Assembly (NCBI GenBank): GCA_963775695.1
Contig: CAVZJU010000011.1
Coordinates: 1-64,000, forward strand
From: DATBLE01 sp963775695
GTDB lineage: Bacteria > Actinomycetota > Thermoleophilia > Gaiellales > Gaiellaceae
DNA length: 64,000 bases
Reading direction: 5' to 3'
How positions within the stretch are numbered: the first letter of the stretch is position 1; each line of letters starts with the position of its first letter. Under the pieces are notes generated by a model. That model searched no databases and was not told where the DNA came from. It worked only from the letters and a program-made list of their open reading frames with translations. Of the stretch, positions 7,575-16,226 are shown piece by piece. Made by a program: the position numbers and the translations under genes.

Positions 7575-9158
7575 GTGACCGCGCTGTACCGGAAGTACCG
7601 GCCTCAGAACTTCGACGAGGTGGTCGGGCAGGACGCGGTGGTGAGGACGCTGAAGAACGCGATCGCCGCCGGACAGGTGCGCCAGGCGTACCTCTTCGCC
7701 GGCCCGCGCGGCACCGGCAAGACCTCGATGGCGCGGATCCTCGCCAAGGCGGTGAACTGCGAGCAGGGCCCCACGCCGACGCCGGACAACACCTGTGGCG
7801 CCTGCGTCGCGATCACCAACGGCTCGTCGATGGACGTCGTCGAGATGGACGCCGCCTCCCAGCGCGGCATCGACGACATCCGCGACATCCGCGAGAAGGC
7901 GATGCTGCAGCCGGCCGGCCGCTACAAGGTCTACATCCTCGACGAGGCGCACCAGCTCACCGACGCCGCCTGGCAGGCGCTGCTCAAGCTGATCGAGGAG
8001 CCTCCGCCCCACCTCCTGTTCGTCTTCTGCACGACCGAGCTCCAGAAGGTGCTGCCGACGGTGCGGTCGCGCTGCCAGACGTTCGTCTTCGCGCGGCCTC
8101 GTCTGCCGGACATGGTCAAGAAACTGCGGCGGATCGCCGACGGCGAACAGATCGACGTCCCCGACGCGGCACTGTCGCTGATCGCGCGCAGCGCGCGCGG
8201 GGCGTACCGGGACGCCGAGTCCACCCTCGACCAGCTGACGGCCGCGACCGAGGGCACGATCACCGTCCAGGACGTCCTACAGATGCTCGGAGCCGTGGAG
8301 GAGGAGGCGCTCTTCCGGCTCTGCGACCTGATCGTCGACCATGACACCGCGAACGCCCTCGTGTTCGTCGAGGAGCTGTCGGAGCAGGGACAGGACATCG
8401 GCCGCGTCGTCACCGACCTGCTCGAACACCTTCGCCATCTGATGCTCGTCCACCACCTGGGCGAGGTGCCCGGCTCGCTGCCCGTGACCGAGGAGACGCG
8501 TGAACGGCTGCGCGCCCAGGCGAACCAGCTCCCCGAGGCGACGGTGTTGCGCCTGTGCGACCTGCTCGCAGTCGCTGTCGATGACATGCGCCAGGGCGGC
8601 GATCCCCGCCTCCCCTTCGAGCTCGCGCTGGTGAAGGTGACGCGCCCCGGCGCCGACCTCTCCGCCGAATCGATGGCCTACCGGCTCGAGCTGCTCGAGC
8701 AACGCGGACCGGCCGCCCCAGCTCCTCCTCCTTCAGGGTCGGACCCTGAACGGTCTGTCCCCGAAGAGACGGCAGAACCGACGCCCCCGCGCGAGCCACC
8801 GTCGCTCGAGCTGTCCCAGCTCCAGGAGGCCTGGCAGCGCTCGGTGATTCCCGCGGTCGAGCGCCGCTCCATCCCGGCCGCCCCCGTCTTCGGCGAGGCC
8901 CGGCCGGTCGCCCTCGAGGACGACACGCTCACGCTCGAATTCCCGGCGTCGAACGCCTTCCACCGCGGCCTCGCCGAGGACAAGTACGCGTCGCTGATGG
9001 TGGACGCGCTCTACGAGGTGACCGGCCGCAAGCTGCGACTGGAGTTCGCGATCGGCGAGAACGGGGAAGGCCCGGCCGAGGAGCCCGAGCCGGCGACCGA
9101 GGAGGACCTGGTCGCGCTCGTCAAGGAAACCTTCGACGCCCGGGAGGTGGACGAATAA
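7575..9158 (+). CDS. dnaX: DNA polymerase III subunit gamma/tau
   Basis: Clamp-loader ATPase of the replicative polymerase, 527 residues. N-terminal AAA+ module: YRKYRPQNFDEVVGQ, Walker A FAGPRGTGKTS, zinc-binding cysteines (VNCEQG, NTCGACVA), Walker B VYILDEAHQL, sensor TTELQKV. Next come the lid and collar domains, a Pro-rich linker (about 375-405) and a C-terminal DNA/polymerase-contact region. The start is a GTG at 7575. The stop overlaps the next start (TAATG). It is first of a dnaX-ybaB-recR cluster, a widely conserved arrangement. A slippery site producing gamma was not evident. Confidence 0.96.
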   Translation: MTALYRKYRPQNFDEVVGQDAVVRTLKNAIAAGQVRQAYLFAGPRGTGKTSMARILAKAVNCEQGPTPTPDNTCGACVAITNGSSMDVVEMDAASQRGIDDIRDIREKAMLQPAGRYKVYILDEAHQLTDAAWQALLKLIEEPPPHLLFVFCTTELQKVLPTVRSRCQTFVFARPRLPDMVKKLRRIADGEQIDVPDAALSLIARSARGAYRDAESTLDQLTAATEGTITVQDVLQMLGAVEEEALFRLCDLIVDHDTANALVFVEELSEQGQDIGRVVTDLLEHLRHLMLVHHLGEVPGSLPVTEETRERLRAQANQLPEATVLRLCDLLAVAVDDMRQGGDPRLPFELALVKVTRPGADLSAESMAYRLELLEQRGPAAPAPPPSGSDPERSVPEETAEPTPPREPPSLELSQLQEAWQRSVIPAVERRSIPAAPVFGEARPVALEDDTLTLEFPASNAFHRGLAEDKYASLMVDALYEVTGRKLRLEFAIGENGEGPAEEPEPATEEDLVALVKETFDAREVDE

Positions 9159-9478
9159 TGCCCGGCCAACGCTTCGACATGAACCAGCTGATGCGCCAGG
9201 CGCAGGAGATGCAGGCGCAGATGGCCCGCGCCCAGGAGCAGCTCGCGAACGAGACGGTCGAGGCTTCGGCCGGCGGCGGGCTGGTCACCGTCAAGGCGAC
9301 CGGCACGGGCGTGATCCAGGAAATCAAGATCGACCCCAAGGCAATCGACCCGGACGATCCCGAGCTGCTCGAGGACACCGTGCTCGCCGCCGTCAACGAG
9401 GCGCTGCGCTCGGCGCAGGCGCTGATGGAGTCGAAGCTCGGCGGCTCGCTGGGTGGACTGGGCCTGCCGGGGCTCTAA
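9158..9478 (+). CDS. YbaB/EbfC family nucleoid-associated protein
   Basis: 106 residues. The helical N-terminus MNQLMRQAQEMQAQMARAQE is followed by the conserved beta region (TVEASAGGGLVTVKATG, KIDPKAIDPDDPELLEDTVL). Homologues form dimers that bind DNA and are almost always encoded between dnaX and recR, as here. The start shares its A with the dnaX stop codon, implying coupled translation. The C-terminus is Gly/Leu-rich. Confidence 0.95.
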   Translation: MPGQRFDMNQLMRQAQEMQAQMARAQEQLANETVEASAGGGLVTVKATGTGVIQEIKIDPKAIDPDDPELLEDTVLAAVNEALRSAQALMESKLGGSLGGLGLPGL

Positions 9479-9524
9479 CACGATCGGACCAGGCCGCTTC
9501 GTCGGGTTCGGGGCGTAGCGTACG

Positions 9525-10124
9525 GTGTCCATCGTGGTCTCCCCGGCGGTCCAGAACCTCGTTGCGCAGCTGACGCGCCTACCCGGCGTCGGCCAGCGGA
9601 CGGCGCAACGGCTTGCGTTCCACCTCCTGCGCGCGTCCAAGGAAGAGGCGCTCGCGCTGGCCGAGGCGATCGTCGAGGTGAAGGAGCGCGTCCGCTTCTG
9701 CCGGGAATGCGGGAACCTGACCGAGGACGAGGTCTGCGCGATCTGCCTCGACACCCGGCGCGACCACTCGATGATCTGCGTCGTCGAGCAGCCCGTCGAC
9801 CTGATCTCGGTCGAGCGCACCGCGGAGTTCCGCGGCCTCTACCACGTCCTCGGCGGCGCCCTCTCGCCGATCGACGGCGTCGAGCCGGCCGACCTGCGTA
9901 TCGACGAGCTGCTCCGGCGCGTCGAGCGGAACGGCGTCGAGGAGGTCGTGGTCGCGACCAATCCGAACATGACCGGCGAGGCGACCGCCGCCTACCTCGC
10001 CGACCGGCTGCGCGGCCGCGTCCGGGTCACGCGGCTCGCGAGCGGGCTGCCCGTCGGCGGCGACCTCGAGTACGCGGACGAGGTCACGCTGGGCCGGGCG
10101 CTGGTCGGCCGCCGCGAGATGTAG
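9525..10124 (+). CDS. recR: Recombination protein RecR
   Basis: 199 residues. Recombination mediator acting with RecF/RecO at single-strand gaps. Helix-hairpin-helix LTRLPGVGQRTAQRLAFHLL (about 13-32), zinc finger CRECGNLTEDEVCAIC, Toprim domain (MICVVEQPVDLISVE, YHVLGG, GVEEVVVATNPN) and C-terminal TRLASGLPVGGDLEY. The start is a GTG at 9525, giving the usual N-terminus. It lies 46 nt after ybaB and ends the cluster, about 80 nt before a strong hairpin. Confidence 0.96.
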   Translation: MSIVVSPAVQNLVAQLTRLPGVGQRTAQRLAFHLLRASKEEALALAEAIVEVKERVRFCRECGNLTEDEVCAICLDTRRDHSMICVVEQPVDLISVERTAEFRGLYHVLGGALSPIDGVEPADLRIDELLRRVERNGVEEVVVATNPNMTGEATAAYLADRLRGRVRVTRLASGLPVGGDLEYADEVTLGRALVGRREM

Positions 10125-10202
10125 GAAAAAACACGCAAATTGCGCGTTCTCCCACGTCGCCCTCTTGTCTCCCGCAGAAGCAACATCTAGATTTCCCGGC
10201 GT

Positions 10203-10243
10203 CGAACCGGTTGGCCCTCGGGTCAGCCGGTTCGGCTTTTGTT
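10203..10243 (+). terminator. Rho-independent terminator after recR
   Basis: CGAACCGGTTGGCC at 10203-10216 pairs with GGTCAGCCGGTTCG at 10221-10234 (14 bp with two G-U pairs, loop CTCG). GCTTTTGTT follows. It lies between recR and lysC and should end transcription of dnaX-ybaB-recR. Confidence 0.8.
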
Positions 10244-10277
10244 GGGGCCGTTTTCGCCGTAGCTAGGCTTGTGCGCA

Positions 10278-11573
10278 GTGGCCGCCACCACCGACTACGA
10301 GGCCGTTCCCGGGATCGCGCCTGCCGACGAGCAGCGCGTCGGCACGGTGGTGATGAAGTTCGGTGGGACCTCGGTCGGCAACCCGGACCGGCTGCAGGCG
10401 GTCGCCCGCCGGATCGTCGCCGTGAAGGAGGAAGGCGGTCGCGTGGTCGCCGTCCTCTCGGCGATGGGCGACACCACCGACGAGCTCGTCGAGCTCGCCC
10501 ATCGCGTCTCCCGGCGGCCGAAACCCCGGGCGATGGACATGCTGATCTCCGTGGGCGAGCGCATCTCCTGCGCGCTCGGCGAGATGGCGATCGAGGACCT
10601 CGGGCACGAGGCGATCTCGCTCACGGGCTCGCAGGCGGGGATCGTCACCGATACGACGCACACGAAGGCGAAGATCGTCGAGGTGCGGGCGCAGCGGATC
10701 CACCAGGCGCTCGACGAGGGGAAGATCGTGCTCGTCGCCGGCTTCCAGGGGGTGTCGACCGGACAGGAGATCACCACGCTCGGCCGGGGCGGCTCCGACA
10801 CGACCGCGGTCGCGCTCGCCGCCGCACTGGGCGCGGAGAGCTGCCAGATCTTCACCGACGTCGAGGGCGTCTACACCGCCGACCCGCGCGTCGTCCCCGA
10901 GGCCCTGAAGCTGCCCGTGGTCACCTACGAGGAGATGCTGGAGATGTCCGCGGCCGGGGCGAAGGTGATGGCGCTACGCTCCGTCGAGTTCGCCCGCAAC
11001 CACGGCGTGCGCCTGCACGTGCGGTCGACCTTCAGCGAATCGGAAGGCACCTGGATCCAGGAGGAGGACGAGCAGTTGCTCGAGAAGGCGATCATCTCCG
11101 GCGTCACCCACGACACCTCCGAGGCGAAGCTGACGCTGATCGGGGTGCCCGACCGCCCCGGCGTCGCCGCGCGGGTGTTCCGCGCGCTGGCCGACGCCGG
11201 CGTGAACATCGACATGATCGTCCAGAACGTCTCGTCCGAAGGGCTCACGGACATCTCGTTCACACTGCCGAAGAGCGACCTCGCCGTGGCCGAGCCGATC
11301 CTCGAGGCCGGCTGCAAGGACGTCGGCGCGGCCGGCTGGTCCCAGGACTCGGAGATCGCGAAGGTATCGCTGATCGGCGCCGGCATGCGCTCGCACCCCG
11401 GAGTGGCCGCCGACATGTTCGAGGCCCTGGCCGAGGCCGGGATCAACATCGAGATCATCTCGACCTCCTCGATCCGGATCTCCTGTGTCGTCCGCGCGGC
11501 TGAGGTCGACCGGGCGGTGCAGGTCGTGCACGAGAAGTTCCGGCTGTTCGCAGAGGAGCGCGCCAATGCCTAG
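10278..11573 (+). CDS. lysC: Aspartate kinase
   Basis: First step of the aspartate pathway (Lys, Met, Thr, diaminopimelate). About 431 residues. Kinase domain: VMKFGGTSVGNPDRL, LGRGGSDTTAVALAAALGA, and VYTADPRVV. Two ACT regulatory domains follow (LTLIGVPDRPGVAARVF, then VSLIGAGMRSHPGVAADMF), which suggests feedback control by lysine/threonine. The GTG at 10278 is chosen. A TTG at 10269 is also in frame, and neither has a good Shine-Dalgarno. The stop overlaps asd by 8 nt, so the two are co-transcribed. Confidence 0.95.
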   Translation: MAATTDYEAVPGIAPADEQRVGTVVMKFGGTSVGNPDRLQAVARRIVAVKEEGGRVVAVLSAMGDTTDELVELAHRVSRRPKPRAMDMLISVGERISCALGEMAIEDLGHEAISLTGSQAGIVTDTTHTKAKIVEVRAQRIHQALDEGKIVLVAGFQGVSTGQEITTLGRGGSDTTAVALAAALGAESCQIFTDVEGVYTADPRVVPEALKLPVVTYEEMLEMSAAGAKVMALRSVEFARNHGVRLHVRSTFSESEGTWIQEEDEQLLEKAIISGVTHDTSEAKLTLIGVPDRPGVAARVFRALADAGVNIDMIVQNVSSEGLTDISFTLPKSDLAVAEPILEAGCKDVGAAGWSQDSEIAKVSLIGAGMRSHPGVAADMFEALAEAGINIEIISTSSIRISCVVRAAEVDRAVQVVHEKFRLFAEERANA

Positions 11574-12525
11574 GACAGGTGCCGGCCCGAGAATCGGTGT
11601 CGTCGGCGCGACCGGCGCCGTCGGCACGGTGACGCTCGAGCTGCTCGCCGAGCGTGGCTACGACGACGTGCGCGCGTTCGCGTCGGCGCGGTCGGCCGGC
11701 TCGCGGATCGCCTTCGGCGGTCAGGCCCTGGTGGTCGAGGAGGCGACGCCCGAGGCGCTCGCCGCGGGCGACCTCGACGTCTGCCTGTTCTCCGTCGGGA
11801 CGTCCCGCTCACGCGAACTCGTCCCCCACGCCGTGCGCGGAGGCGCGATCGCGGTCGACAAGTCGTCCGCCTACCGCCTGGCCGACGGGGTACCGCTCGT
11901 GGTGCCGGAGGTGAACGGCGGGCGCGCGGCGGAGAACGAAGGGATCGTGGCCAACCCGAACTGCTGCACGATCCCGCTCACCTGCGTCCTGAAGCCGCTG
12001 CACGAGGCGGCCGGCCTGCGGCGTGTCCGCGTGGCGACCTACCAGTCGATGTCCGGCGCCGGCGCGTCGACCATGCAGCGCCTCGCGGAGACCCAGCCCC
12101 ACGAGCTCGACCTACTGATGGACTGGGACTTCGACGGCGAGGAGTTCGACGAGGAGACCAAGCTCCGCGAGGAGACGCGCAAGATCATGGAGCTGCCGGA
12201 GCTGCCGATCAGCGCGAACTGCATCCGTGTACCGGTGATGGTCGGCCATGCGGAGACGGTGTGGCTCGAGACCGAGTCGCCGCTCACAGCCGACGAGGCC
12301 CGTTCCCTCCTCGGTGCGGCGCCGAGCACCAGACTCGAAGACTTCCCCTCGCCCGGGAAGGCCAAGGGCCTGGACGACGTCCTCGTCGGTCGGATCCGCC
12401 AGGATCCGACCGACGAGGACGGACTCGTCCTCTTCCTCGCCTGCGACAACCTTCGCAAGGGCGCGGCGCTCAACGCGATCCAGATCGCGGAGCTCCTGGT
12501 CGGGCGCGAGGCACTGGCCGCCTGA
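11566..12525 (+). CDS. asd: Aspartate-semialdehyde dehydrogenase
   Basis: Second step of the aspartate pathway, reducing aspartyl phosphate with NADPH. 319 residues: IGVVGATGAVGTVTLELL (dinucleotide binding), IVANPNCCTIPLTCVL with the catalytic Cys (NC), YQSMSGAG, and VPVMVGHAETVWLE with the catalytic His region. The ATG at 11566 lies inside the end of lysC, so translation is probably coupled. It is convergent with the GNAT gene 39 nt downstream. Confidence 0.96.
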   Translation: MPRTGAGPRIGVVGATGAVGTVTLELLAERGYDDVRAFASARSAGSRIAFGGQALVVEEATPEALAAGDLDVCLFSVGTSRSRELVPHAVRGGAIAVDKSSAYRLADGVPLVVPEVNGGRAAENEGIVANPNCCTIPLTCVLKPLHEAAGLRRVRVATYQSMSGAGASTMQRLAETQPHELDLLMDWDFDGEEFDEETKLREETRKIMELPELPISANCIRVPVMVGHAETVWLETESPLTADEARSLLGAAPSTRLEDFPSPGKAKGLDDVLVGRIRQDPTDEDGLVLFLACDNLRKGAALNAIQIAELLVGREALAA

Positions 12526-12564
12526 ACCCACTACCCGCGCGTCGAACGCAGTGGTCGGAGGCGA

Positions 12565-13179
12565 TCAGGGCCGCTGCGGCACCGGTGCCGGCGTCAGCGC
12601 CTCCTTGAGCGAGCGGAAGACGCGCGCCGGCATGCCCTCGTACACCGGCACGAGGCCCCCCAGCTCCAGGCGCGCGAGCTCGACCCGCCCCTGCGCGCGG
12701 ACGGTCCGGAACCCGAAGTCGGCCAGGAAGTCGGCCGGAAACACGGTGCGGTGGACGAGGAAGCGCTCGTAGGTCGACTCGCCCTCGGGATACCGGTAGG
12801 CGAACGCCTCCAGCGCCTTCGCGCCACGGTCCTTGGCGTCCCCGATCGCCGCGAGGAAGAGCGACTGCATCACCCACGGCGTGGCCGAGTCGACCACATA
12901 GGCGCAGGTGACGAGCAAGGCCTCGCTCGAGGGAGGGCCGGCCGGCAACCGTGCCGCCCGCGGGAACAGCCCGGAGGGGCCGTACTGCATGGAGCCGAGC
13001 AGCCGCCCGTCGGCGTCGTAGTACACGGTGCCCCATGCGCCCCAGTCCTCCTCCGCCTTCTGGATCCAGCGCCGCTTGTCGACGGTGCGCGCCCCCGACT
13101 GCCACCAGACGCATTCATGGCAGACCGAGGGAGCCGTCTCGAGCGTCGCCCCGGTCAGCCCGGCGACCTTCGGAGGCAT
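12565..13179 (-). CDS. GNAT-like N-acetyltransferase domain protein
   Basis: 204 residues. Begins MPPKVAGLTG. A conserved Cys/Trp stretch (HECVWWQSG, RRWIQKAEEDWGAWG) precedes a GNAT-like core (LLGSMQYGP, LLVTCAYVVDSATPWVMQSL, IGDAKDRGAKALEAF) and a C-terminal ADFGFRTVRAQGRVELARLE. Probable acyl-CoA-dependent transferase of unknown substrate. The ATG at 13179 overlaps the stop of the Asp23 gene (TGATG), so the two are coupled. The family call is moderately sure. Confidence 0.65.
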   Translation of the reverse strand: MPPKVAGLTGATLETAPSVCHECVWWQSGARTVDKRRWIQKAEEDWGAWGTVYYDADGRLLGSMQYGPSGLFPRAARLPAGPPSSEALLVTCAYVVDSATPWVMQSLFLAAIGDAKDRGAKALEAFAYRYPEGESTYERFLVHRTVFPADFLADFGFRTVRAQGRVELARLELGGLVPVYEGMPARVFRSLKEALTPAPVPQRP

Positions 13180-13487
13180 CAGGAGCGGACGGGGCCGACC
13201 TCGTCCACGACGACGTCGATCCGGGCAGGCTGCACGTCGGCCATCCTGGCCAGATACTCGGCCACGCGCGCCTGCACCTCGGAGCCGACGGGGCCGAACG
13301 GTGCCCCCCACTCGGCCGCCAGACGCACCTCGACCGAGATCCGGCCGTCGTCCCCCACCGTGATCCGGACCGGGCGGTGCCTCGGCAGGTGGCTGCCGAC
13401 GAGCGAGTGCACGCCGTCGACGTCCAGCGCCGCGTCGGCTGCATAGCGGGCGAGGACGTCAGCCGAGATGCTCGCGTGACTCTCCAT
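13179..13487 (-). CDS. Asp23/Gls24 family envelope-stress protein
   Basis: 102 residues. The pattern ISADVLARYAADAALDVDGV, then VRITVGDDGRISVEVRLAAE and EVQARVAEYLARMADVQPAR, fits the Asp23/Gls24 family, small proteins linked to alkaline or envelope stress. It lies between a metallophosphoesterase (stop overlapping its start at 13487) and the GNAT gene, so it belongs to the minus-strand operon downstream of sdh. The exact role is unknown. Confidence 0.75.
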   Translation of the reverse strand: MESHASISADVLARYAADAALDVDGVHSLVGSHLPRHRPVRITVGDDGRISVEVRLAAEWGAPFGPVGSEVQARVAEYLARMADVQPARIDVVVDEVGPVRS

Positions 13488-14311
13488 CAGGTGGATTCTA
13501 GGATCAGCTCGGTGGCCTCCGGGCGGGCGAAGAACCGAAACGGCACAAAGGTCGTGCCGAGCCCGGACGACACGTGCAGCACGCCTCCCGCCCGGTCGTA
13601 GAGCCCGTGGTTGTACGGCGCGCGCGGATGCGCGATCCGCACCTTGCCACGTCCGTACGGCAGGCAGATCTGGCCGTCGTGCAAGTGGCCGGAGAGGACG
13701 AGGTCGAACGCGCCGCCGGGCAGCCGGTCGACGATCCGCGGGAAGTGGGAGAGCAGGATGCGCAGGTCGGCGTCCGGCTCGACGAGCTTCCAGGGCCGCG
13801 CCTCCCAGCGCATGTAGGTGCGCGGGTCGACACCGACCAGTTGGACGCGGCGGCCGCGCAATTCGAGCGTCACCGACCTGTCGCCGAGCAGCGTGCCGCG
13901 GCCGAGGTCGACCTCGCCGACGGGCTTCGAGAACGGGTCGCGGCTGTCCGCGAAGTCGTGGTTGCCGAGCACGGCGTAGACGGGCGGCAGCCGCTCGATC
14001 AGCCCGCGCAGCCGCTCCGCACCTTCGGGACGGGCGAGCAGGTCGCCCGTGAGCACCACGAGGTCGGGTTGCCGCTCGGCCACCCAGTCGACCGCGCGCT
14101 CGACCGCCCGCACCCCCGGTGACGGGACCCCCAGGTGGAAGTCGGTGAGGTGCGCGATGCGCAGCCCGGCCAACTCGGCCGGGAGGCCGACGAGCGGCAC
14201 CGCCAGCTCGGCCAGACGGACCCAGGCGGCCTCGTACAGACCCCAGGCGACGCCGGCGGTCGCGACGCCCGCGGCCGCGGCAAGACCAGTGCGGACGTGC
14301 TCGCGCGTCAG
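13487..14311 (-). CDS. Membrane-anchored metallophosphoesterase (probable CTG start)
   Basis: Calcineurin-like phosphoesterase, about 274 residues. An N-terminal hydrophobic segment (GLAAAAGVATAGVAWGLYEA) precedes the metal-binding series TDFHLG, VLTGDLL, LGNHDF, LLSHFP and LSGHLHDGQ. This resembles the YkuE/UDP-diacylglucosamine hydrolase-like group acting at the membrane. No ATG, GTG or TTG lies in frame between the previous stop and the first metal motif. A CTG at 14311 overlaps the upstream TGA as CTGA, which mimics ATGA coupling, and is the best start. The only longer option starts at 14470, deep inside the upstream gene. Confidence 0.85.
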   Translation of the reverse strand: MTREHVRTGLAAAAGVATAGVAWGLYEAAWVRLAELAVPLVGLPAELAGLRIAHLTDFHLGVPSPGVRAVERAVDWVAERQPDLVVLTGDLLARPEGAERLRGLIERLPPVYAVLGNHDFADSRDPFSKPVGEVDLGRGTLLGDRSVTLELRGRRVQLVGVDPRTYMRWEARPWKLVEPDADLRILLSHFPRIVDRLPGGAFDLVLSGHLHDGQICLPYGRGKVRIAHPRAPYNHGLYDRAGGVLHVSSGLGTTFVPFRFFARPEATELILEST

Positions 14312-15189
14312 ACCGAGAGCTGCTCGACGACCGGATCGATCGGGACGACGTGCCGCTTGAACTTCAGCTCCGACTCTGTCAGCCCGGCAGCGACGCCGAC
14401 AAGCTGCGAGAGGTGGATGATCGGCATGCCGAACGTCCTGCCGGTGGAGGCCTCCAGCTTCTGCTGCCATGCGTCCAGCGACAGGTGGCAGAGCGGGCAG
14501 GGCGTGACCATCGCGTCGGCCCCGGCTTCCATCGCCTGCTCGATCGGCTGGATCAGCTCGCCGAGGGCAGTCTCCTCACGGGCCTGGATGATCGGGAAGC
14601 CGCAGCACTTGATCTTCGCCGGATAGTCGACCGGCTCGCCGCCGCAGGCGGTGATGATCCGCTCGAGCGACCACGGCCGATCGGGGTCCTCGAAGCCCAG
14701 GATCTTCGACGGCCGCAGGATCTGGCAGCCGTAGAACGGCGCGACCTTCAGGCCCTTCAGGCCCTTGTGCGCGACCTGCTTCAGCAGCTCGAAGCCCTCG
14801 CCCTCGGCGATCAGCCAGAGGAAGTGCTTGACCTCGATCCCACCAGAGTACGGCGGTACGCCGACGCGCTCGAGGTTCTCGTTGACGCGCGCGCGGAGCG
14901 CGTCGTCGTTCTTCAGCTGCCAGTTCGCCTGTCGAAGGTTGAGCGTGCAGACGTTGCAGATCGTCATCAGTGTGTCCGCCCCGGTCGCCTCACCGTAGGC
15001 GAGGATCCGGGCGTTCAGGTGGAGGTAGTAGTCGGGCTCGGCCTCGTGGATGTCGCCGGCGCCGCAGCAGGTGACCGACTCCAGCTCGTCGAGCTCGATC
15101 CCGAGCTTCGGCGCCAGCGCCTGCGTGGACGTGTCCAGCTCCTTCGCCGAGAGGGAGGCGAGGCAGCCCTTGTAGTACGCGACCTTCAC
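14308..15189 (-). CDS. CCG-domain subunit of succinate dehydrogenase/fumarate reductase (SdhE/HdrB-like)
   Basis: 293 residues with two cysteine-rich CCG domains: YYKGCLAS, SVTCCGAGD and ICNVCTLNL in the first, FYGCQILRPS, IKCCGFP and TPCPLCHLSL in the second. This architecture is known from heterodisulfide reductase subunit B and from the E subunit of non-classical SdhABE/MfrABE enzymes, where it replaces the haem-containing membrane anchor. It follows sdhB with a 4-nt overlap. It probably passes electrons between the iron-sulfur subunit and the menaquinone pool at the membrane face. Confidence 0.87.
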   Translation of the reverse strand: MKVAYYKGCLASLSAKELDTSTQALAPKLGIELDELESVTCCGAGDIHEAEPDYYLHLNARILAYGEATGADTLMTICNVCTLNLRQANWQLKNDDALRARVNENLERVGVPPYSGGIEVKHFLWLIAEGEGFELLKQVAHKGLKGLKVAPFYGCQILRPSKILGFEDPDRPWSLERIITACGGEPVDYPAKIKCCGFPIIQAREETALGELIQPIEQAMEAGADAMVTPCPLCHLSLDAWQQKLEASTGRTFGMPIIHLSQLVGVAAGLTESELKFKRHVVPIDPVVEQLSV

Positions 15190-16226
15190 TCGTCCTTCTC
15201 CTTCTTCTCCGCCTCTTCGGCGAACTCGATGTACGCGATTCCCTTCTCGCCCTGGACGATCCCGGCCGCGCCGTCACGGCCCTGCTCCTTGACCAGGTTG
15301 TAGAGATCGCGCGACTGCTTGACGTTCTCGGCCACGTGCGGCGGGAACGGCAGGGGCACCTTGCCCTTCCGGGCCAGGCTCATCGCGAACTTCGTCTGCT
15401 TGATCGACGTGACGATGCCCTGCGTCTTCGGCACCAGCTCGGTCTCGCGCAGCCAGCCCGTCGTCTTCGCCGAATGCACGAACCAGTTCGCGTGCTTCGC
15501 GCCCATGTCGCGGTCGATCCCGTGCTTGACCGACTCGGCGCCGAGCTTCGCGATCGCGTCTCGCGGGTCGACGCCCTTCGGGCAGCGCTCGGTGCAGAAG
15601 TAGCAGCGGGTGCAGTCCCAGATGCCGTGCTCGGAGTTGTACGCCTCGAGCCGCTCGACGGTCGTCTGATCGCGGGAGTCGCCGACGAACCGCATCCCCT
15701 TCGCCAGGGCGGCGGGGCCGAGGAACTCGGGGTCCGACTCCATCGAGTTGCACTCGGAGACGCAGCAACCGCAGTTGACGCAGAGCGCCTCCTTGTGGAT
15801 CACCTCCGTCTCGGCGGGCGAGACGTGGAACTCCTTCTCCTCGGGCGCCTCGAGGTAGCCGGGCTCGAGCCACGGCTTCATCGCGCGCATCTTCTGCCAG
15901 AACGGCCCCATGTCGACGACCAGGTCCTTGACGATCGGCAGGTTCCCCATGGCCGAGATCACCGGTACGTGGCCCGCCTCGACGATCGGCAACATCCGCT
16001 CCTTGCACGCGAGTACGGCTCGCCCGTCCATCCGCATCCCGCACGAGCCGCAGATCATCATCCGGCAGCTCTTCCGGAACGAGAGCGTCCCGTCGACCTG
16101 ATCCTTGACGATGTCGAGCACGTCGAGCAGGCATGCCCACTCGGGCGCCTCCACCTGGTAGTCGCGCAACTGCCGCTCGCCGCTCTCGGCGTCGAAGCGC
16201 CAGATCTTGAGGGCGACGTCCATCAT
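15186..16226 (-). CDS. sdhB: Succinate dehydrogenase/fumarate reductase iron-sulfur subunit
   Basis: 346 residues, longer than classical SdhB (~240). The plant-type [2Fe-2S] domain is CRMMICGSCGMRMDGRAVLAC. The second domain has LCVNCGCCVSECNS and WDCTRCYFCTERCPKGVDP for the [4Fe-4S]/[3Fe-4S] clusters. A C-terminal extension of about 90 residues (KHANWFVHSAKTTGWLRETE onward) is typical of the SdhABE type. The gene overlaps the CCG subunit by 4 nt downstream and the lipoprotein by 4 nt upstream, so all are co-translated. Confidence 0.93.
   Translation of the reverse strand: MMDVALKIWRFDAESGERQLRDYQVEAPEWACLLDVLDIVKDQVDGTLSFRKSCRMMICGSCGMRMDGRAVLACKERMLPIVEAGHVPVISAMGNLPIVKDLVVDMGPFWQKMRAMKPWLEPGYLEAPEEKEFHVSPAETEVIHKEALCVNCGCCVSECNSMESDPEFLGPAALAKGMRFVGDSRDQTTVERLEAYNSEHGIWDCTRCYFCTERCPKGVDPRDAIAKLGAESVKHGIDRDMGAKHANWFVHSAKTTGWLRETELVPKTQGIVTSIKQTKFAMSLARKGKVPLPFPPHVAENVKQSRDLYNLVKEQGRDGAAGIVQGEKGIAYIEFAEEAEKKEKDE

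Noticed and set aside
10125..10268. Riboswitch or attenuator leader ahead of lysC
   Set aside because: Only a standard terminator hairpin of the upstream operon is evident; no competing structure or lysine-box-like sequence recognised.
9707..11503. 598-codon open frame across recR and lysC
   Set aside because: Other-frame shadow rich in Arg and Gly; both genes under it are clear.
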